Assembly: GCA_022266195.1 (NCBI GenBank) | Contig: WHVY01000008.1 | Location: forward strand, 806,001 to 870,000 | DNA: 64,000 nucleotides | Reading direction: 5' to 3' | Source of the DNA: Tetranychus cinnabarinus | Lineage: Eukaryota > Arthropoda > Arachnida > Trombidiformes > Tetranychidae | Shown here: positions 14,601-26,631 of the stretch, in pieces | How positions within the stretch are numbered: the first letter of the stretch is position 1 | Layout: each line of letters begins with the position of its first letter | Translations under genes and position numbers: made by a program | Notes under the pieces: model-generated | The model's database searches: none | What the model saw: the letters and a program-made list of their open reading frames with translations, nothing else | Told to the model about the DNA's origin: nothing

Positions 14601-16474
14601 CATTGTACCATCGGACAATATCATTTCATCATAATCTGATTAAACATTAAGACGATTTGGATAGCAAGAAAATGATGAAAATTAAAATCCAAAAGTCTTT
14701 GCTTTAACTTCAAATTGTCTGCTCAAGCTTTGTGCATCCAAACAGCGAGATTCAATCATTGCATTGATAATGAAAATTCAATTGTCGACCATTGAGAATT
14801 GTAATCATCCCTGATTATCTGGAAAATATGAAAACATTTCAATGAGAGAATTGCTATTAGCTATTAATAAAATATCAGAAGAGAATGTAAAATAAATGAT
14901 ATTTTTTTTGTTGCTTTCACTTCTTTTCAAGTTACCTTTAAAATGAGATGATATTATATTCATCAAATTTGAGTAACTCTTTGCTTCAGGGGTTTCCTTC
15001 AGTTTCCTTTTCAGCCATTCTGAAGCCTTGTTCAAGTCTCACCATCTTCTCCTTTTCTTCCCATATTTAACTAGTTGAATCTCTTTTGAGTGTACATTTT
15101 CTCATCATCATCATCATCTTGTTTATGGATCCATCTTTTTCCTCTTCTTTGCTCTGCCTTCCTTTACCTCAACTTTGAGATATTGAATCCTCTTTAGAAT
15201 TGATTTTCAATGGAAAGCCAAATCGGTTTGCTATTTTTATGAACAGTAAATTAAATTTCAAGTTGCAAATTGTCACCAAATAACCATTGACCTATCAAAT
15301 ATAAACCTGTAATGGGAGGATAAGAAAGGCGAGGGAAAAAAGTTATTGAGTGTTGAGTTAAATAAAAAAAAGAGGCAAACATTATTTGGTGAAAGTGTGT
15401 ATGGGTGTGATTGTTGATCAGTTACTCCTCAGGTTATTATATGTATTTGAAGAGGAAACTGATTGGAAAGGATAAACAGATGACAGTAAATATAAAAAGA
15501 TAGTTTGAAAATAGAAAAGAAATGGTCTTGAAATTTGTTTTTCACCGATAAACAAGATGAATGAAGGATAAATGAAGAACCAGGATCATCTCTTACCTTT
15601 ACTTTTAATGTGTACTTCAATGTTGCTCAAATGAAAATAGAAGAAGCTAAATAATGTTTAATGGAAATGGTCAATAGGGTAAATTGATGAACCATTTTCC
15701 ATCTTCATCATCATTACCGTCAATAGAAAAGGTAGTTCAGCTTCTTTTTTCGCTTATCCTTAAGTATATTTGACCATCAAGACAACATTAACCGAATGGA
15801 CAAGTTTCCTCTGTGAATATGTTTGAATAGCCCATTGAGGCCAGAAAGTCTCTCTCTCCTTTTTCTGTATATATTACACTATATTTGATTCAGGTAAGTG
15901 TTTATGTTTATCATGCATCTTCAAATTTATGTTTACTTTGAAGGTTGGTGTACAATGAAAGGAAGGTTAACGGTGAAGACAAATGATGACGAGAAATGGT
16001 GAGATTGGATGAGGGTTAATGTTGCTTTTGTTGTTGCTCTTTCTGATCAGTAGATGAATGTAGATCCAGAATTGATTGATGAAATGCTGTAGTCAGTGAA
16101 TGATTAACCATGGGCTGTGAATTATATAAAGAGTCCAAAATAGCTATTGACTATTTAGCTGTTTCACCAATGGTTTCACCATATGAAAAGAGTTGAGTTA
16201 CCGGGGTCAGGAATGGAGAGACGCATAAGATGCTGATGATAAAGATGGGTTGAAGAGGGAACAGAACGTTGAGAGATTGATGTCAAATAGCACTTAATTT
16301 GATTAACTTGGATGGCAAGTATATGTTAACTTGGATAACCGTTCTGTTGTTATAAATTGATCTTGTTCAAGATATATTAATAAGCTTCAACTCTTCATTA
16401 TGTTTATCAGTTGCTGTCGCTACCACTAACTTTGTCGATACTGTTTAGCATGAATGTAAAACAGTTACTAAAAG
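8609..16474. other. Long intergenic stretch (left part of gene desert)
   Basis: No recognisable gene. A 98-codon minus-strand open frame at 9011-9307 (opening with GTG, not ATG) and a 53-codon plus-strand frame at 9476-9637 have balanced amino-acid composition but match nothing I know. They could be decayed coding fragments. The rest is AT-rich, with short simple repeats (CATC runs near 11740 and 15100, CT-rich near 15860). Absence of a gene here is a judgement from reading, not from a search. Confidence 0.5.
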
Positions 16475-16930
16475 ACACTAGTTCGTTTGTTTGATTTAAA
16501 GATTTCTCTGATCGACAGTGTTCTAGAAAATCGGGTTCGAAGTTGAAACTTGTGAAGCTTTTTGTACAATAATGGAAGCAGATTTTTTCATGAAACTCAT
16601 TTTGCTTATGCAACTTTTGATGATCAACCAGGAAATGTATTCATTTTGAGACATAGAACCTTTGGTTTTCTTTAAAACAAATTAGTTCGATTTTTAGTTA
16701 AACCAATCGCATTCTATGGCCGTAATAGTTAGTCGATTATAGCTTTTTATTTGTGCACAAAAATTGTTGGCTCACATCATGGATTGAAAATTTTTATCAA
16801 TTTCTTAGCAGTTCTCTTGATTTTGGCCATTGGCTTTAAAACTTTGAGGCTTGATATTTCGAGAATGGTATCGTCTACAATCATCACTCTTTCACCAACA
16901 TTAGATTTCATTATGAGCTATGACATTATA
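16475..16930 (-). repeat. Diverged interspersed repeat, copy A (inverted)
   Basis: Read on the minus strand, this segment matches copies B and C downstream, block by block. Shared landmarks, in order on the minus strand, include a block reading ACCATTCTCGAAAT near 16860, TTGGCCATTAACTTT-like text, TTACGGCCATAGAATGCGAT near 16720, AAAATGAATACATTTCCTGGTT near 16635 and TTTCTCTGATCG-type text at the far end. It contains a 60-codon open frame at 16751-16933, but the frame is not kept in the other copies, so it is not treated as a gene. The element type is unknown: no transposase, terminal repeat or poly-A tail is visible. Confidence 0.75.
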
Positions 16931-17094
16931 TAACTAAACTCCGAATAAATCTGAGCTATCTTATGCAATAATGAAGATTCTTTTCAAAGATTTGTGTTCA
17001 GCTTTATAAATGAAGCATCAAATCTTACAATATAAGTAAAACAATGCTATAACTTTTTCTGTTATGATCTTGAGTGTTTTCATTTTTCGCTACA

Positions 17095-17560
17095 TTATAG
17101 CCCATAATGAAATCTAATGTTTGCTCAAGAACGGTGTCTGCAGATGATACCATTCTCGAAATAGTGAGGCTCAAAGTTTTTCAAGTCAATGGCCAAAATT
17201 AAGAAAACTGTTGATAAATTGTAAAAATTGTTCGGTGATTGATTTGTACCAACAATATTTATCTATGCATAATAGGTTTCAGCTCTCTAACTCTTACGGC
17301 CACAGAATACGATCGGTTTAACTGAAAATTGAACTTGATCTGTTTTACGAAAACAGAAAATGCCATTTCTCAAAATAAGACCATTTTCTGGTTGGTCAAT
17401 AGAAGGTCCATCAGTAAAATAAGTTTCGTGAAAAATCTATTTCCATTGTTGAATAAAAGGCGATCGAAGTTGTAACTTTGACCTCGGTTTTCTAGAAAAC
17501 TGTCCATCGCATGAAATTTTTAATAGTACCAATGGACTCAGTTTTTATGTGTCTGCAAAC
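17095..17560 (+). repeat. Diverged interspersed repeat, copy B
   Basis: Direct-orientation copy of the same unit. It begins with CCCATAATGAAATCTAATGTT, which is also present in inverted form at the outer end of copy A. It continues through GATACCATTCTCGAAAT, the GGCCAAAAT block, TTACGGCCACAGAATACGAT, TCTCAAAATAAGACCATTTTC and GAAAACTG. Copies A and B face each other across about 165 bases and so form an imperfect inverted repeat able to fold back. Confidence 0.75.
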
Positions 17561-17804
17561 ACACAAAGTTTCAACTCTTCACTCAAGCGCTCAAGCCTTT
17601 AGCACTGCTTTTTGCATTTAATTTGCAAGTTTAACCAGAAAATTGTTTCATTTACCAAGAAATGGGTTGAAATGAGTTTACTTTGATAAATAAGTTGTTT
17701 CTCGCACATTTAAAGCCCAAAAATCATAACCCAAATGCACTAATGGATCTTTATTTGATTGACTTGAATTATAGATTAGTAAGGAATTGAATTGGTTCAA
17801 AAAT

Positions 17805-18245
17805 GATCATTGTAGGCGCTATCATTCTCGAAATATCAAGCCTCAAAGTTTTAAAGTTAATGGCCAAAATCAAGAGAACTGCTAAGAAATTGATAAAATT
17901 TTTCGATCTATGATGTAAGCCAACAATTTTTATGCACAAATAATAAGTTTCAGTTTGCTAACTATTACGGCCATAGAATGCGATCGATTTAACTAAAAAT
18001 CGAACTAATCTCTTTAACAGAAAAACTAAAGTTTCATTTCTCAAAATGAATACATTTCCTGGTTAGCCATCAAAAGTTACATCAGTACTGATGCTTAATA
18101 ATGCAAAATCTACTCCCATGATTGTACAAAAAGCTTAGCAAGTTTCAACTTCGAACCTGATTTTCTAAAGAACTGCCAATCAGAGAAATCTTTAAATTGC
18201 ACAAATGGAATCGTTTTTATGTCTCTACAAACCAACAGAGTCTTA
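17805..18245 (+). repeat. Diverged interspersed repeat, copy C
   Basis: A second direct-orientation copy, about 240 bases after copy B. It keeps the same block order: TATCATTCTCGAAATATC, TTAATGGCCAAAATCAAGAG, TTACGGCCATAGAATGCGAT, TCTCAAAATGAATACATTTC and AACTGCCAATCAGAGAAATC. By eye it is closer to copy A than to B in several blocks. No long open frame is conserved among the three copies. Confidence 0.72.
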
Positions 18246-21200
18246 ATTTGCAAGAAATTTATTTTCGCCCGTTTTTACCTCCAATTCCCCGGTAACATTC
18301 AGTTTTGTTGGAAGTGTTGATTCATCATTTACCCATTGAAGATTGGTGTTAATTGAGAAGAAAATTGAATTTATGATGATGTTCGATGCTCTAATTTTCT
18401 TGTCATAAATATGTGTTTAAATAATTGATCGTTAAAGTTACATTATGATTATAATAACTGTTCAGTCTTACCACCTCCAGGATTAACTCAACTGGATAGG
18501 CAATGTAATTTAAAATGATGAATCTATTATGGACACACAGTTTCTAATTAGTGGTAATTGCACTGCCATTTCAGTTTGTTAAATCATGTTTCAAGCAATT
18601 ATAAACTTGTAACAATTGGACTGACTAATAATACATTTAGCCTAATTTACAATAGATTTTGTTGAAATGTTTTACAATGCAACAACAGAATGAAAATTGA
18701 CTGTTCAATAGTAAAATCAACACTAATCAATTAATTAAATGTAACCTGTTACCTGATATTGGTTATCGTGTCAGTTGAGTGAAAGGATATATAGTTGTAA
18801 TGAATTTTGACAAGGATGAAACAATTAAAATGGCTCATGATACAATAGATAATTTGATCTTTTTTGTCTTCTCTCTCTTACAATCAATTGATTGTGATCA
18901 CGCGATATACTGTACATTGGCATAACTTTTGGTGATCTTTATTGTTTAATACACTGAGTCCATTCAATTGATGAACCTTTTTATGTTTTTAATTTCACTG
19001 ATATTGGTTTCTATCGTGCAGTCAACTGAAACCAGCAGAAACAGAAGATTCAAGACAAAGATAGACAAAGAAGGAAGATGCTGACGGTAATGGGTGAAGA
19101 TGAAATTAGGAAGCAGTTACATGGATCAGATTGAAGATTAATCAAAAAAAAAGGAAAGCATCAAAGGAGAAACAAAAAAGTGTTCAAAGAGGAAAATTGA
19201 GTTTCCACTTTATATTTGATGTAATCAGCAAAATTAAAATGCTGAGTAAGATCAGGTAGAATCAACAAGAAGAAGCAAGAAAAAGTTGATACCAGACGAG
19301 AAGAACAAGAATGATTCAAAATTGTTTATTATCTGGAAAATTTGAAACTTGCAAGAAACCCTGAGCATTACTCTTCCACCATGATGGATTCACCTGCTAA
19401 TTGATTAAAAAGTAACTATAAATATCCAGCTAAATCTGATGCTAAATCAATAGTTCAAGTTTACGGTAAATACAACTCAATATCAGTATTCAAGAAGTCG
19501 AACCAATTCACAATTAATTTCAAGTCAAAGACAATTTACAATCAATTGTTGAACCAGAGGCTTCACCTTCAAGTTTGAAACCAATCTTGGATCCAAATTT
19601 GCCTTTTGATTGTTGGCATTATTCTGGTATCGAGTGTGAAATTGGTTTCCATTACAATGAAATGCTGTGTAAAGATTACCATAAGGTTAGATTACAATGA
19701 CCCAATGATATAAATGTATAACGAGTTCATCTTACATTTTATAACACCTAAATAAAGGGCAAAGGATTTTCCTTCAATTGACACTTACTCATTATTACAA
19801 TTGTACCTCTAATTTAATAATATCCAGTTGAATCAATTGACTAGATTGGCCCATAAATTATCGGTTATTCAATGTGTTGCTGTTATATTGTATTTATCCT
19901 GTAATCTTGGATAAAATATGCATCAAATATTTATCATTATCATTGGCATCACTGGCTGGGAATGGTGAAGAGAGGCGAATAAAAAAGGTTTTTATTTTCA
20001 ATGAACATTAACATTTGCATTGAATGGTAATATCTTATAACCTGAAAGGTCTAATTTAATTTGGGTAACTCAGTTTATCTTATTTATCTATTCACTTCAA
20101 CTATTCAATATGGATTCAATTTAAGCCTTTCGCGATTTCATTTCACCTTCAATAATACTTTTAATGCCATTTACATCAACCATTTCATCAATGAATTCAT
20201 TGAAAATCTTGCTTCATCATAAATAGCTGAGACAATTTGTAATAATGGTTACAATTGCAGGTTGAATCAATGAAAGTTAATATTAAATTGAGCCAATGTT
20301 TATCACTACCAATAGTCTTTGCTTTTGTCTTCATTACCAGTCTTAATTAAATGCTATCAATCTGTTATATGTTTAGGGAAATATAATGAAGGTTAATTTT
20401 GTTGTTCACTTGCTTATTAGCAAAATGATTTATCTTAAATACACCAGAATCCAGGTTGACATGATTGCCTGTAAATAGTTATTAGTCAAGATTGTGAATG
20501 TTATTATCATTTCTCAAATCTCTTTCCTCTTCTACCTCATTACTGAGTACAGGAATGAAATTAAAGTTGATCTTTTACGAGAGAAAAAACAAATTCTTGT
20601 TAGTAATTCTCGATTTTGTTTTCTTTCAAAAGTCTTACTGTAAATCAAAATCACAATCTCATGATAAAATGCTGTAACTACAGTTTAATCTTCTTTTGCA
20701 TTCAATCAGCTTCACAGGATAAATGAAAAAAAAAGTAGCAATGATGGGTTTGGGAAAAGCATTTATAATAACCAGCAAACTTTATCAAATGCACTTTCAG
20801 TAAACATTCATTTAATGTCACTGTTGTTCAACAATGATTATTTAAACTGCAAATTTACTTGAAAATAGGTTAACCAAAAATAGTTGGTATTTTAAACGAA
20901 AGTAATATAAATTGGTGAAAATATTGCATGAAAAACCTATTAATATGAGATGGAGTTAAGATGTTAGGATAACATTGAATTTAAAGCTACTATCTCCATC
21001 TATAGTTAGGCATTGATGGCTCTAACTAACTTTTAGGTTAATACACTTAATTTTAATCATTTGCAATACTGATTGTTCATGAATTAGAAATAGAAATTTA
21101 ATTTCGTGAATTTTGTGCTAAATTTAAGCTGTAATGGCAGACAATTATCCAGATGGTTAAGGAAATTATCATCATTATTAGAGTACAAGTTTCTTAAGTT

Positions 21201-21912
21201 AAGTAAGGCTGAAAAAATTATTAAATGGGTAGAGATGAAATCCTAGAGACAAAAATAAAAAAGTAATGATGATTAAGGAATTTTCAATCATTTCTATGGT
21301 TTGAATTTCGTCTATTTTGCCATCGATTGTGGTGAAATTTCAAGCTTTTGTTTTGTCTCCTGACTTTTTGACTTGAGTTCAATTTAATTTCTCATTTTGG
21401 TTTTGATTTGTACTTCTAGTTTTTAGTGAAAAATATGAAATTTGATTTGATTCAGAAGAAGCTTTAAGGTTGGTTGGATTACAATTTACAGATCTGGATG
21501 GTAATAAGTACTTAGGTAGACTTAATCAGTGAAAAACAGGAATTTTGATCCGTGGGTTGCTTAATTAATTTTAAACTTGGAAGAAATTCAAATAAATTTA
21601 TTATAATCTGATATTTAACGATCTGAGCGGACTTACAATGTTAGCAGTAAAATGTTGATACAAATAACAAAAAAACTAGTTGATTTATATTTAATTAAAA
21701 ATTAAAAGATCCACTGCTTAAATTACTGAACTTAGGGTTCCATCTTTGTACAGAACTTTCAACAAAAAGTTGATCTGAGACTGGAGTTAGGTCACTGAAC
21801 ATTAATCTATAAGATCAGAATATTATTCTGACTGTTAACATTAAGGCTTCGGTAGTCCGTAAGATGGCTCTCTGCTAATCTTAATTTTATTTGTTATTGT
21901 ATTTTGTTTCAG
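18246..21912. other. Intergenic or large-intron DNA with two candidate exons
   Basis: Mostly AT-rich non-coding sequence. Two pieces stand out. ATG 18971 opens a 37-codon frame that starts with a very good signal-peptide-like stretch (MNLFMFLISLILVSIVQS) and stops at 19084. A cysteine-containing open stretch at 19548-19700 ends in TGA, with a poly-A-like AATAAA at about 19751; an alternative donor, AAG|GTTAGA, lies at 19685. The second piece could be an upstream exon of the membrane protein gene that starts at 22039. No homologue recognised. Confidence 0.35.
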
Positions 21913-23590
21913 TCTGACCTGGAATTGTTATTTTGTCTAATCAAGGTAAACAATTGTTTTATTTACTTAAGATTTATTTGTATTCAATAGTGAATTGATT
22001 GTATTCTTCTTTATTATTCATCTTTATTTCAGTTAATAATGGCTTTCGGGTTGACTGAAAGCATTGGTAGTTTCAGTGGACCTATTGCTGAAGAAATGCT
22101 ACCACCTTTACAATCCATGGGATGGTCTCATAATGACAGTTTATTCAATTGTCAGGATATGTTTTGTAATCTATTTGATGAAATTGGACCACCCCCTGAT
22201 TGGCTTCCACCACCGCCACCATTACCACCTCATCTCCTTCAAATATTAAATGAAAATCATTCTCTGATTGATGAGAGAACAAATGATTGTAACTTCTGTC
22301 ATATCTTCAGTAACCCTACAGACTCGGAGCTTGTTGTTCCTAAACCAGAATTTAAAACCAATGATTCTTGGCTTTCTTTATTGCTTGGCTCAATTTTAGG
22401 ATCAACAATTCTATGTATTATTTTGCTCTTCATACTTTTCAGATTCAGAAAGTAAGTTCTAAAAGCTACAATGTTTAGTATGTGTTCTCGTATAGTTACT
22501 AATTTGATTTCTTTTCTCTTGCAGATGGAAGTTATTCCCTTCAGGTAAATTTAAATTCATACTTTAATTTGATGAAAACTGAGACAAAAGAAAAAATTAA
22601 ATCTTTCATTTTATTGTAAATGGGATGATCATCATAAATCATACAATTTTTTCTTTTCTCGATTCAGTTTGTGGATTAGACTCTTGTCCCATTTTCCCGG
22701 AAAGCATGAACAGAGGACTAAAGGATGCTCCACCACCCTGTGCACCATCAGATAATTGTATTTCCCCTGTTGTAAATGAAAAATCACCACAAAGTGTGAT
22801 AACAAGTTGTCCAACCAAAACTTCAATTCAAAGTAAATATTGGAGAAGAAGTGATGAAAATCTAGAATCTCGAGATGGGAGAGTGGATTCCAGAGGAGCT
22901 GATATGGAAGAGTATACTAATATACCAGACGGAGGTAGTTGTACATCTAGTCCAGTCTATGCTGAACTTGACGCAGCTGGAGTAACGATCAACCGTTCTC
23001 AGATGCCAAGTTCACTTTTATTGAATGGTCCATCACCATATGCAGTTCATACTTACTCAGAAGTTGCCGATGCAATGAGAATGGCAGCTCTTGGCTCATC
23101 AACTGCTCTACTTCCTGATGCATCATATGACAATGTGGCATATCTGCCCTCATCAAATAGTGACCATTATCAAGGTAGATCATTAAGACGACAGCGATCC
23201 GGACTAGGACACCTTGGAAGTGCAGCTCCATTACTGCCTGCTCATCAACAAATGTTTGTTGGCTCACAAATGAACTTCGCAACCAGCGGTCGACCTCATA
23301 AAAAACCTAGACCAGTTTATTCTCATCATACATCTAGAATCAATGCTAGAAACCACCAACAACAATTGCAGCAACAACAACTACAGCAGCAGCAACAACA
23401 ACAACAGCAACCACAGCAAATTCAATCAGAAATTGACGTTCGTTTTATGAGCGCTCGACGTCCTGAAGCTGTTTACGCTGATTTCCCTCTCAATTCACCA
23501 TCTTTATCAACTTTTCGAGTCCCATACGCCAATAACTTTAGGGAAAATCCTAAAAGACCTCTACCCGCTGTCCCAGGAGTTCGACTTTGA
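21913..23590 (+). CDS. Single-pass membrane protein with tyrosine/SH3-motif tail
   Basis: Exons are 22039-22451 (from the first ATG), a 20-nt microexon 22525-22544 and 22668-23590. Splicing keeps frame and gives 451 residues. Residues 1-110 carry cysteines (38, 43, 84, 87) and a proline run, 111-134 form one membrane segment, and a basic RFRKWK stop-transfer follows. The cytoplasmic tail has several tyrosine motifs (EEYTNI, PVYAEL, HTYSEV, ASYDNVAY), a polyglutamine tract encoded near 23356-23420, and the SH3-type ligand RPLPAVP at the C-terminus. There is no signal peptide at this ATG. An upstream exon at 21913-21945 reads on in the same frame (phase 0), so the true N-terminus may lie further upstream. 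The family is not recognised; a cell-surface signalling or scaffold role is inferred. Confidence 0.75.
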
Positions 23591-24594
23591 ATGAGCTCAT
23601 CTCATCGGCTGATCAACTATTACTACTTATTTTTAATCATGTTTACTTAAACGTCTTCTTACATTTTCTTCCTTAACTTTCAAAATGGAACTCAATAATT
23701 ATTTATTATTTTGCTTTTTTATTTATGATAACCAACAAATCCCGGTACATTCACTTTTGTGGTTCACAATGTTAGAATCTTAAAAATTTTTGAAAACTTA
23801 AAACTGTTTAAAGAACCAATATTGCCGTATTTATAAAATTATTTACCTTATGCTAATATCCCATCATGGTAAACAGACTCATCAAGGTTATTTATAAAGG
23901 GGTTGAAACTTTTGTACTATTATTCAACTATAGATCAAACATTATTCAAGTTTAAAATTACTGATTTAGACAATCTGACATTTAAATTTCCTCAAATAGC
24001 TGTGATAATTTTTCCTTTATATTTTCTATTTCCTCAAGCTTATTTTTCTCCCTTCATATTCAAGGATTGTTGTTTTCAGCTTAATTCTAAAAGAAATTCA
24101 AATTAGATAGTTTTTTGATTACAGTTATGTTACTCTCATACAAACCTTTAAGTCAAAGGGCTGAGACCTGAATTGGAGATGAATCTCAGAAACTGTCCAA
24201 GATTTCTAGCTCGTCGCTAACTTGTTAAGCATTTGATTGCTGAGATAAAGTGAGTTAATCTCTACCCTGAAATTATCGTTCATACTCTTTTCTTTTCAAA
24301 AATATCCTTACCTTAAAAGTGATGGTTTGCTGAACTACTATCCCCTTACCTTGGCTTTCCTTGCGCAGTCATCAGTAGATCCACTCACTTGGTAACCACG
24401 CAACAAACGCTATTGCTCTAAAATTTAACCAGTAACCAGTTTATCATATCATTACTTGACGTCATTTTACTTCATTTCTTATAAATTTGTGGTTTAGATC
24501 GTCACAAACTTACCTCTATTTCGTTCTAAAGTCTACTTTTCAACGGTGTTTCTATATCTTTTGATCATCAGTTGGTTAATATCTAAAATACGAA
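23591..24594. other. Intergenic, probable promoter of the reductase gene
   Basis: The left half is probably the 3' untranslated region of the membrane-protein gene. The right half (about 24120-24590) is less AT-biased than its surroundings and includes TGACGTCA-type text near 24460, a CRE-like palindrome. No further coding sequence was recognised on either strand. Confidence 0.4.
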
Positions 24595-25548
24595 ATGGGT
24601 GATTGTTACGACTGTTTAGGCCGCTCTGTTTGGTATGCATTTCTAATTTGGTTAATTGTTAAAATCATCCGAGTTGTATATAACCATTTTCTTGGACCAG
24701 CTTTACGATTAGGAGTTAAATGGGCACCTGGGTCAGATAGTTGGGCTGTTGTCACTGGTTCAACCGATGGAATCGGTCTTGAATATGGTAAACAGTTAGC
24801 TAACAAAGGCTACAATGTTCTTCTAATTTCCCGTACGCAATCAAAATTGGATGCAGTTAGTGACACCATTAAGCAGAACTGCCCCAAGGCTCGTAAGATT
24901 GAAACCCTTGCTTTTGATTTCACCTCAACTGACTACTCTTCAGTAGAAGCTAAAATTAACTCATTAGAAGGATCAGTTGACGTTTTGGTCAATAATGTTG
25001 GTGTCTCATATCCTTTTCCTGAATACTTCACCAAATTGGAATCATGGAAGTTGATTGAAGATTTAATCAATGTCAATATTGTCTCAGTGACCCGTATGAC
25101 TCATATAGTTTTATCTAGAATGGAAGCAAACCGCCGCGGTGTCATAATCAACATCGCATCTTATGCTGGTTCCTTGCCATTACCATTGCTGACTGTTTAT
25201 TCGGCAACCAAGGCTTATGTCGATTACTTTTCTCGTGCTTTACACTTAGAGTATGAATCTAAAGGAATCATCATTCAAAGTGTACTTCCTGCATTTGTTG
25301 CAACTGCCATGAGTCGTATGAGACCTTCTTTATTCGTACCAAATGCAGCAAAATATGTAAGATCTACATTATCTACTGTTGGTTTTGAGAATCGAACTTA
25401 TGGTTTCTGGGTCCACAAATTATACGGAAGCATCACTGAAACGGTCAATTGTGTTTCTCCATCAGCAGATTTCATGTCCAAAATGTCAATGAATAACCTA
25501 CAAGCAACACGTAAACGGGCCTATAAAAAGCTTCAAAAGCAAAATTGA
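24595..25548 (+). CDS. HSD17B12: Very-long-chain 3-oxoacyl-CoA reductase (17-beta-HSD type 12)
   Basis: Intron-free, 317 residues, the usual length for the family. A short-chain dehydrogenase of the HSD17B12/let-767 group: it reduces 3-ketoacyl-CoA with NADPH in the ER fatty-acid elongation cycle, and in some animals also acts on steroids. Residues 12-36 form an N-terminal hydrophobic anchor. The cofactor motif TGSTDGIG is at 54-61, NNVG at 133-136, the catalytic Ser in NIASYAG (189), and the catalytic pair in YSATK (Tyr202, Lys206). The basic C-terminus (KKLQKQN) is not a canonical KKXX signal. A poly-A signal AATAAA is at about 25911. It works in the same cycle as the ELOVL enzyme at 41.5 kb. 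The alternative call, a steroid 17-beta dehydrogenase, cannot be separated by sequence alone. Confidence 0.92.
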   Translation: MGDCYDCLGRSVWYAFLIWLIVKIIRVVYNHFLGPALRLGVKWAPGSDSWAVVTGSTDGIGLEYGKQLANKGYNVLLISRTQSKLDAVSDTIKQNCPKARKIETLAFDFTSTDYSSVEAKINSLEGSVDVLVNNVGVSYPFPEYFTKLESWKLIEDLINVNIVSVTRMTHIVLSRMEANRRGVIINIASYAGSLPLPLLTVYSATKAYVDYFSRALHLEYESKGIIIQSVLPAFVATAMSRMRPSLFVPNAAKYVRSTLSTVGFENRTYGFWVHKLYGSITETVNCVSPSADFMSKMSMNNLQATRKRAYKKLQKQN

Positions 25549-26204
25549 TTGGAAGCGATTGATGTTATCCAGGTTAAACCTGTGCTGATACTCTCGGGTA
25601 TATGGTTATTTTAAGATGATAAGAGCAATTATTAAATTAGAGAAATTAATTTATAAGAACAATTTAAAAAAAAGCATGCCAACGGCATTTATACATAACA
25701 ATTTAAATTAAAAATTTTTGTATGAACCATAGACCAAAAGTCATTTCATTCTCAATTTGTATGATTTAATTGCTCAAAAGTTAATTTTTCAGCAATATTA
25801 GTTGTACTTTTTTGGTTTTCTAGCAGTAAAGCACCAAATCTAACATGATTGCTTGTCTCTAATTTTATTTTCCCTCTAATATGTTAAACTCGATTCATTT
25901 TCACGTGGCAATAAAGTAATGAAATGGTTATAACATTAGCATGTTGAAAATCGCATCTCATCTTCATCTTTCCACTTCGTTTGATAACGGATAAGTATCC
26001 AATGCAGAGTTTTTTTAGTAAGTAAGAGCCTGATTATGAAAATCTTTTACAAGGATTCACGAGTACTTGAATCTCACAATCAAAAAGACCTAAACTGATT
26101 CACAGATAACAAATAACAGCGGCATGTTTGAGTTTATATTGTATATTTAATCAGCGTAGTTAGAAAATTCACGACAGTTATTGAAAGTTAAAAAAGCGAC
26201 AAAT

Positions 26205-26631
26205 TCACACTATTCCTCTAGGGGTCAAGAAAGAAAGAGAATCTCCCCAACTTGCTGTGGTCCGGTTCCTCTGGAAATATATTATCCAATAAATGATTAA
26301 CGAAAGCTCGACCACGGAGCATATAGAAGATAAAATCACATATTTTTTGATTTGCTTTTTTTGGGAATATTCATGAGACACTAAGAATGCTTCATTGAAA
26401 AACCAAAACGCATTTAAAAGCCATAGAAAAGGAAGGAAAAAGAATCCGCCTGTTAAATAAATAAATCAAAAGACAATTAGCTCGAAATATTGAATATTAA
26501 ACATGAATCACGATTTATTGACAGCTCAGTAATTGGGATTTGTTAAAATATAAAACAATCAAAGACTTACCATAAAAGTAGCTCTTACAAACATTAAGTT
26601 TTTCATCATCTTTCATTTTTCTCATATCCAT
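26205..26631 (-). CDS. pen-2: Gamma-secretase subunit PEN-2 (presenilin enhancer 2)
   Basis: Two exons on the minus strand: 26631-26571 and 26449-26205. The intron (26570-26450) has GTAAGT at its start and TTTAACAG at its end, and frame is kept. The product is 101 residues, exactly the length usual for PEN-2. Exon 1 encodes the conserved N-terminus (DDEKLNVCKSYFYG). Exon 2 opens with GGFFFLPFLWLLNAFWFF, the family's first hydrophobic segment, followed by NEAFLV, a second hydrophobic stretch, and the C-terminal WGDSLSF motif. PEN-2 is the smallest core subunit of gamma-secretase and is needed for presenilin endoproteolysis and Notch/APP cleavage in membranes. The start is the first in-frame ATG. 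It lies head to head with RER1. Confidence 0.96.

Noticed and set aside
16751..16933. 60-codon frame with a hydrophobic middle
   Set aside because: It sits inside repeat copy A and is not open in copies B and C.
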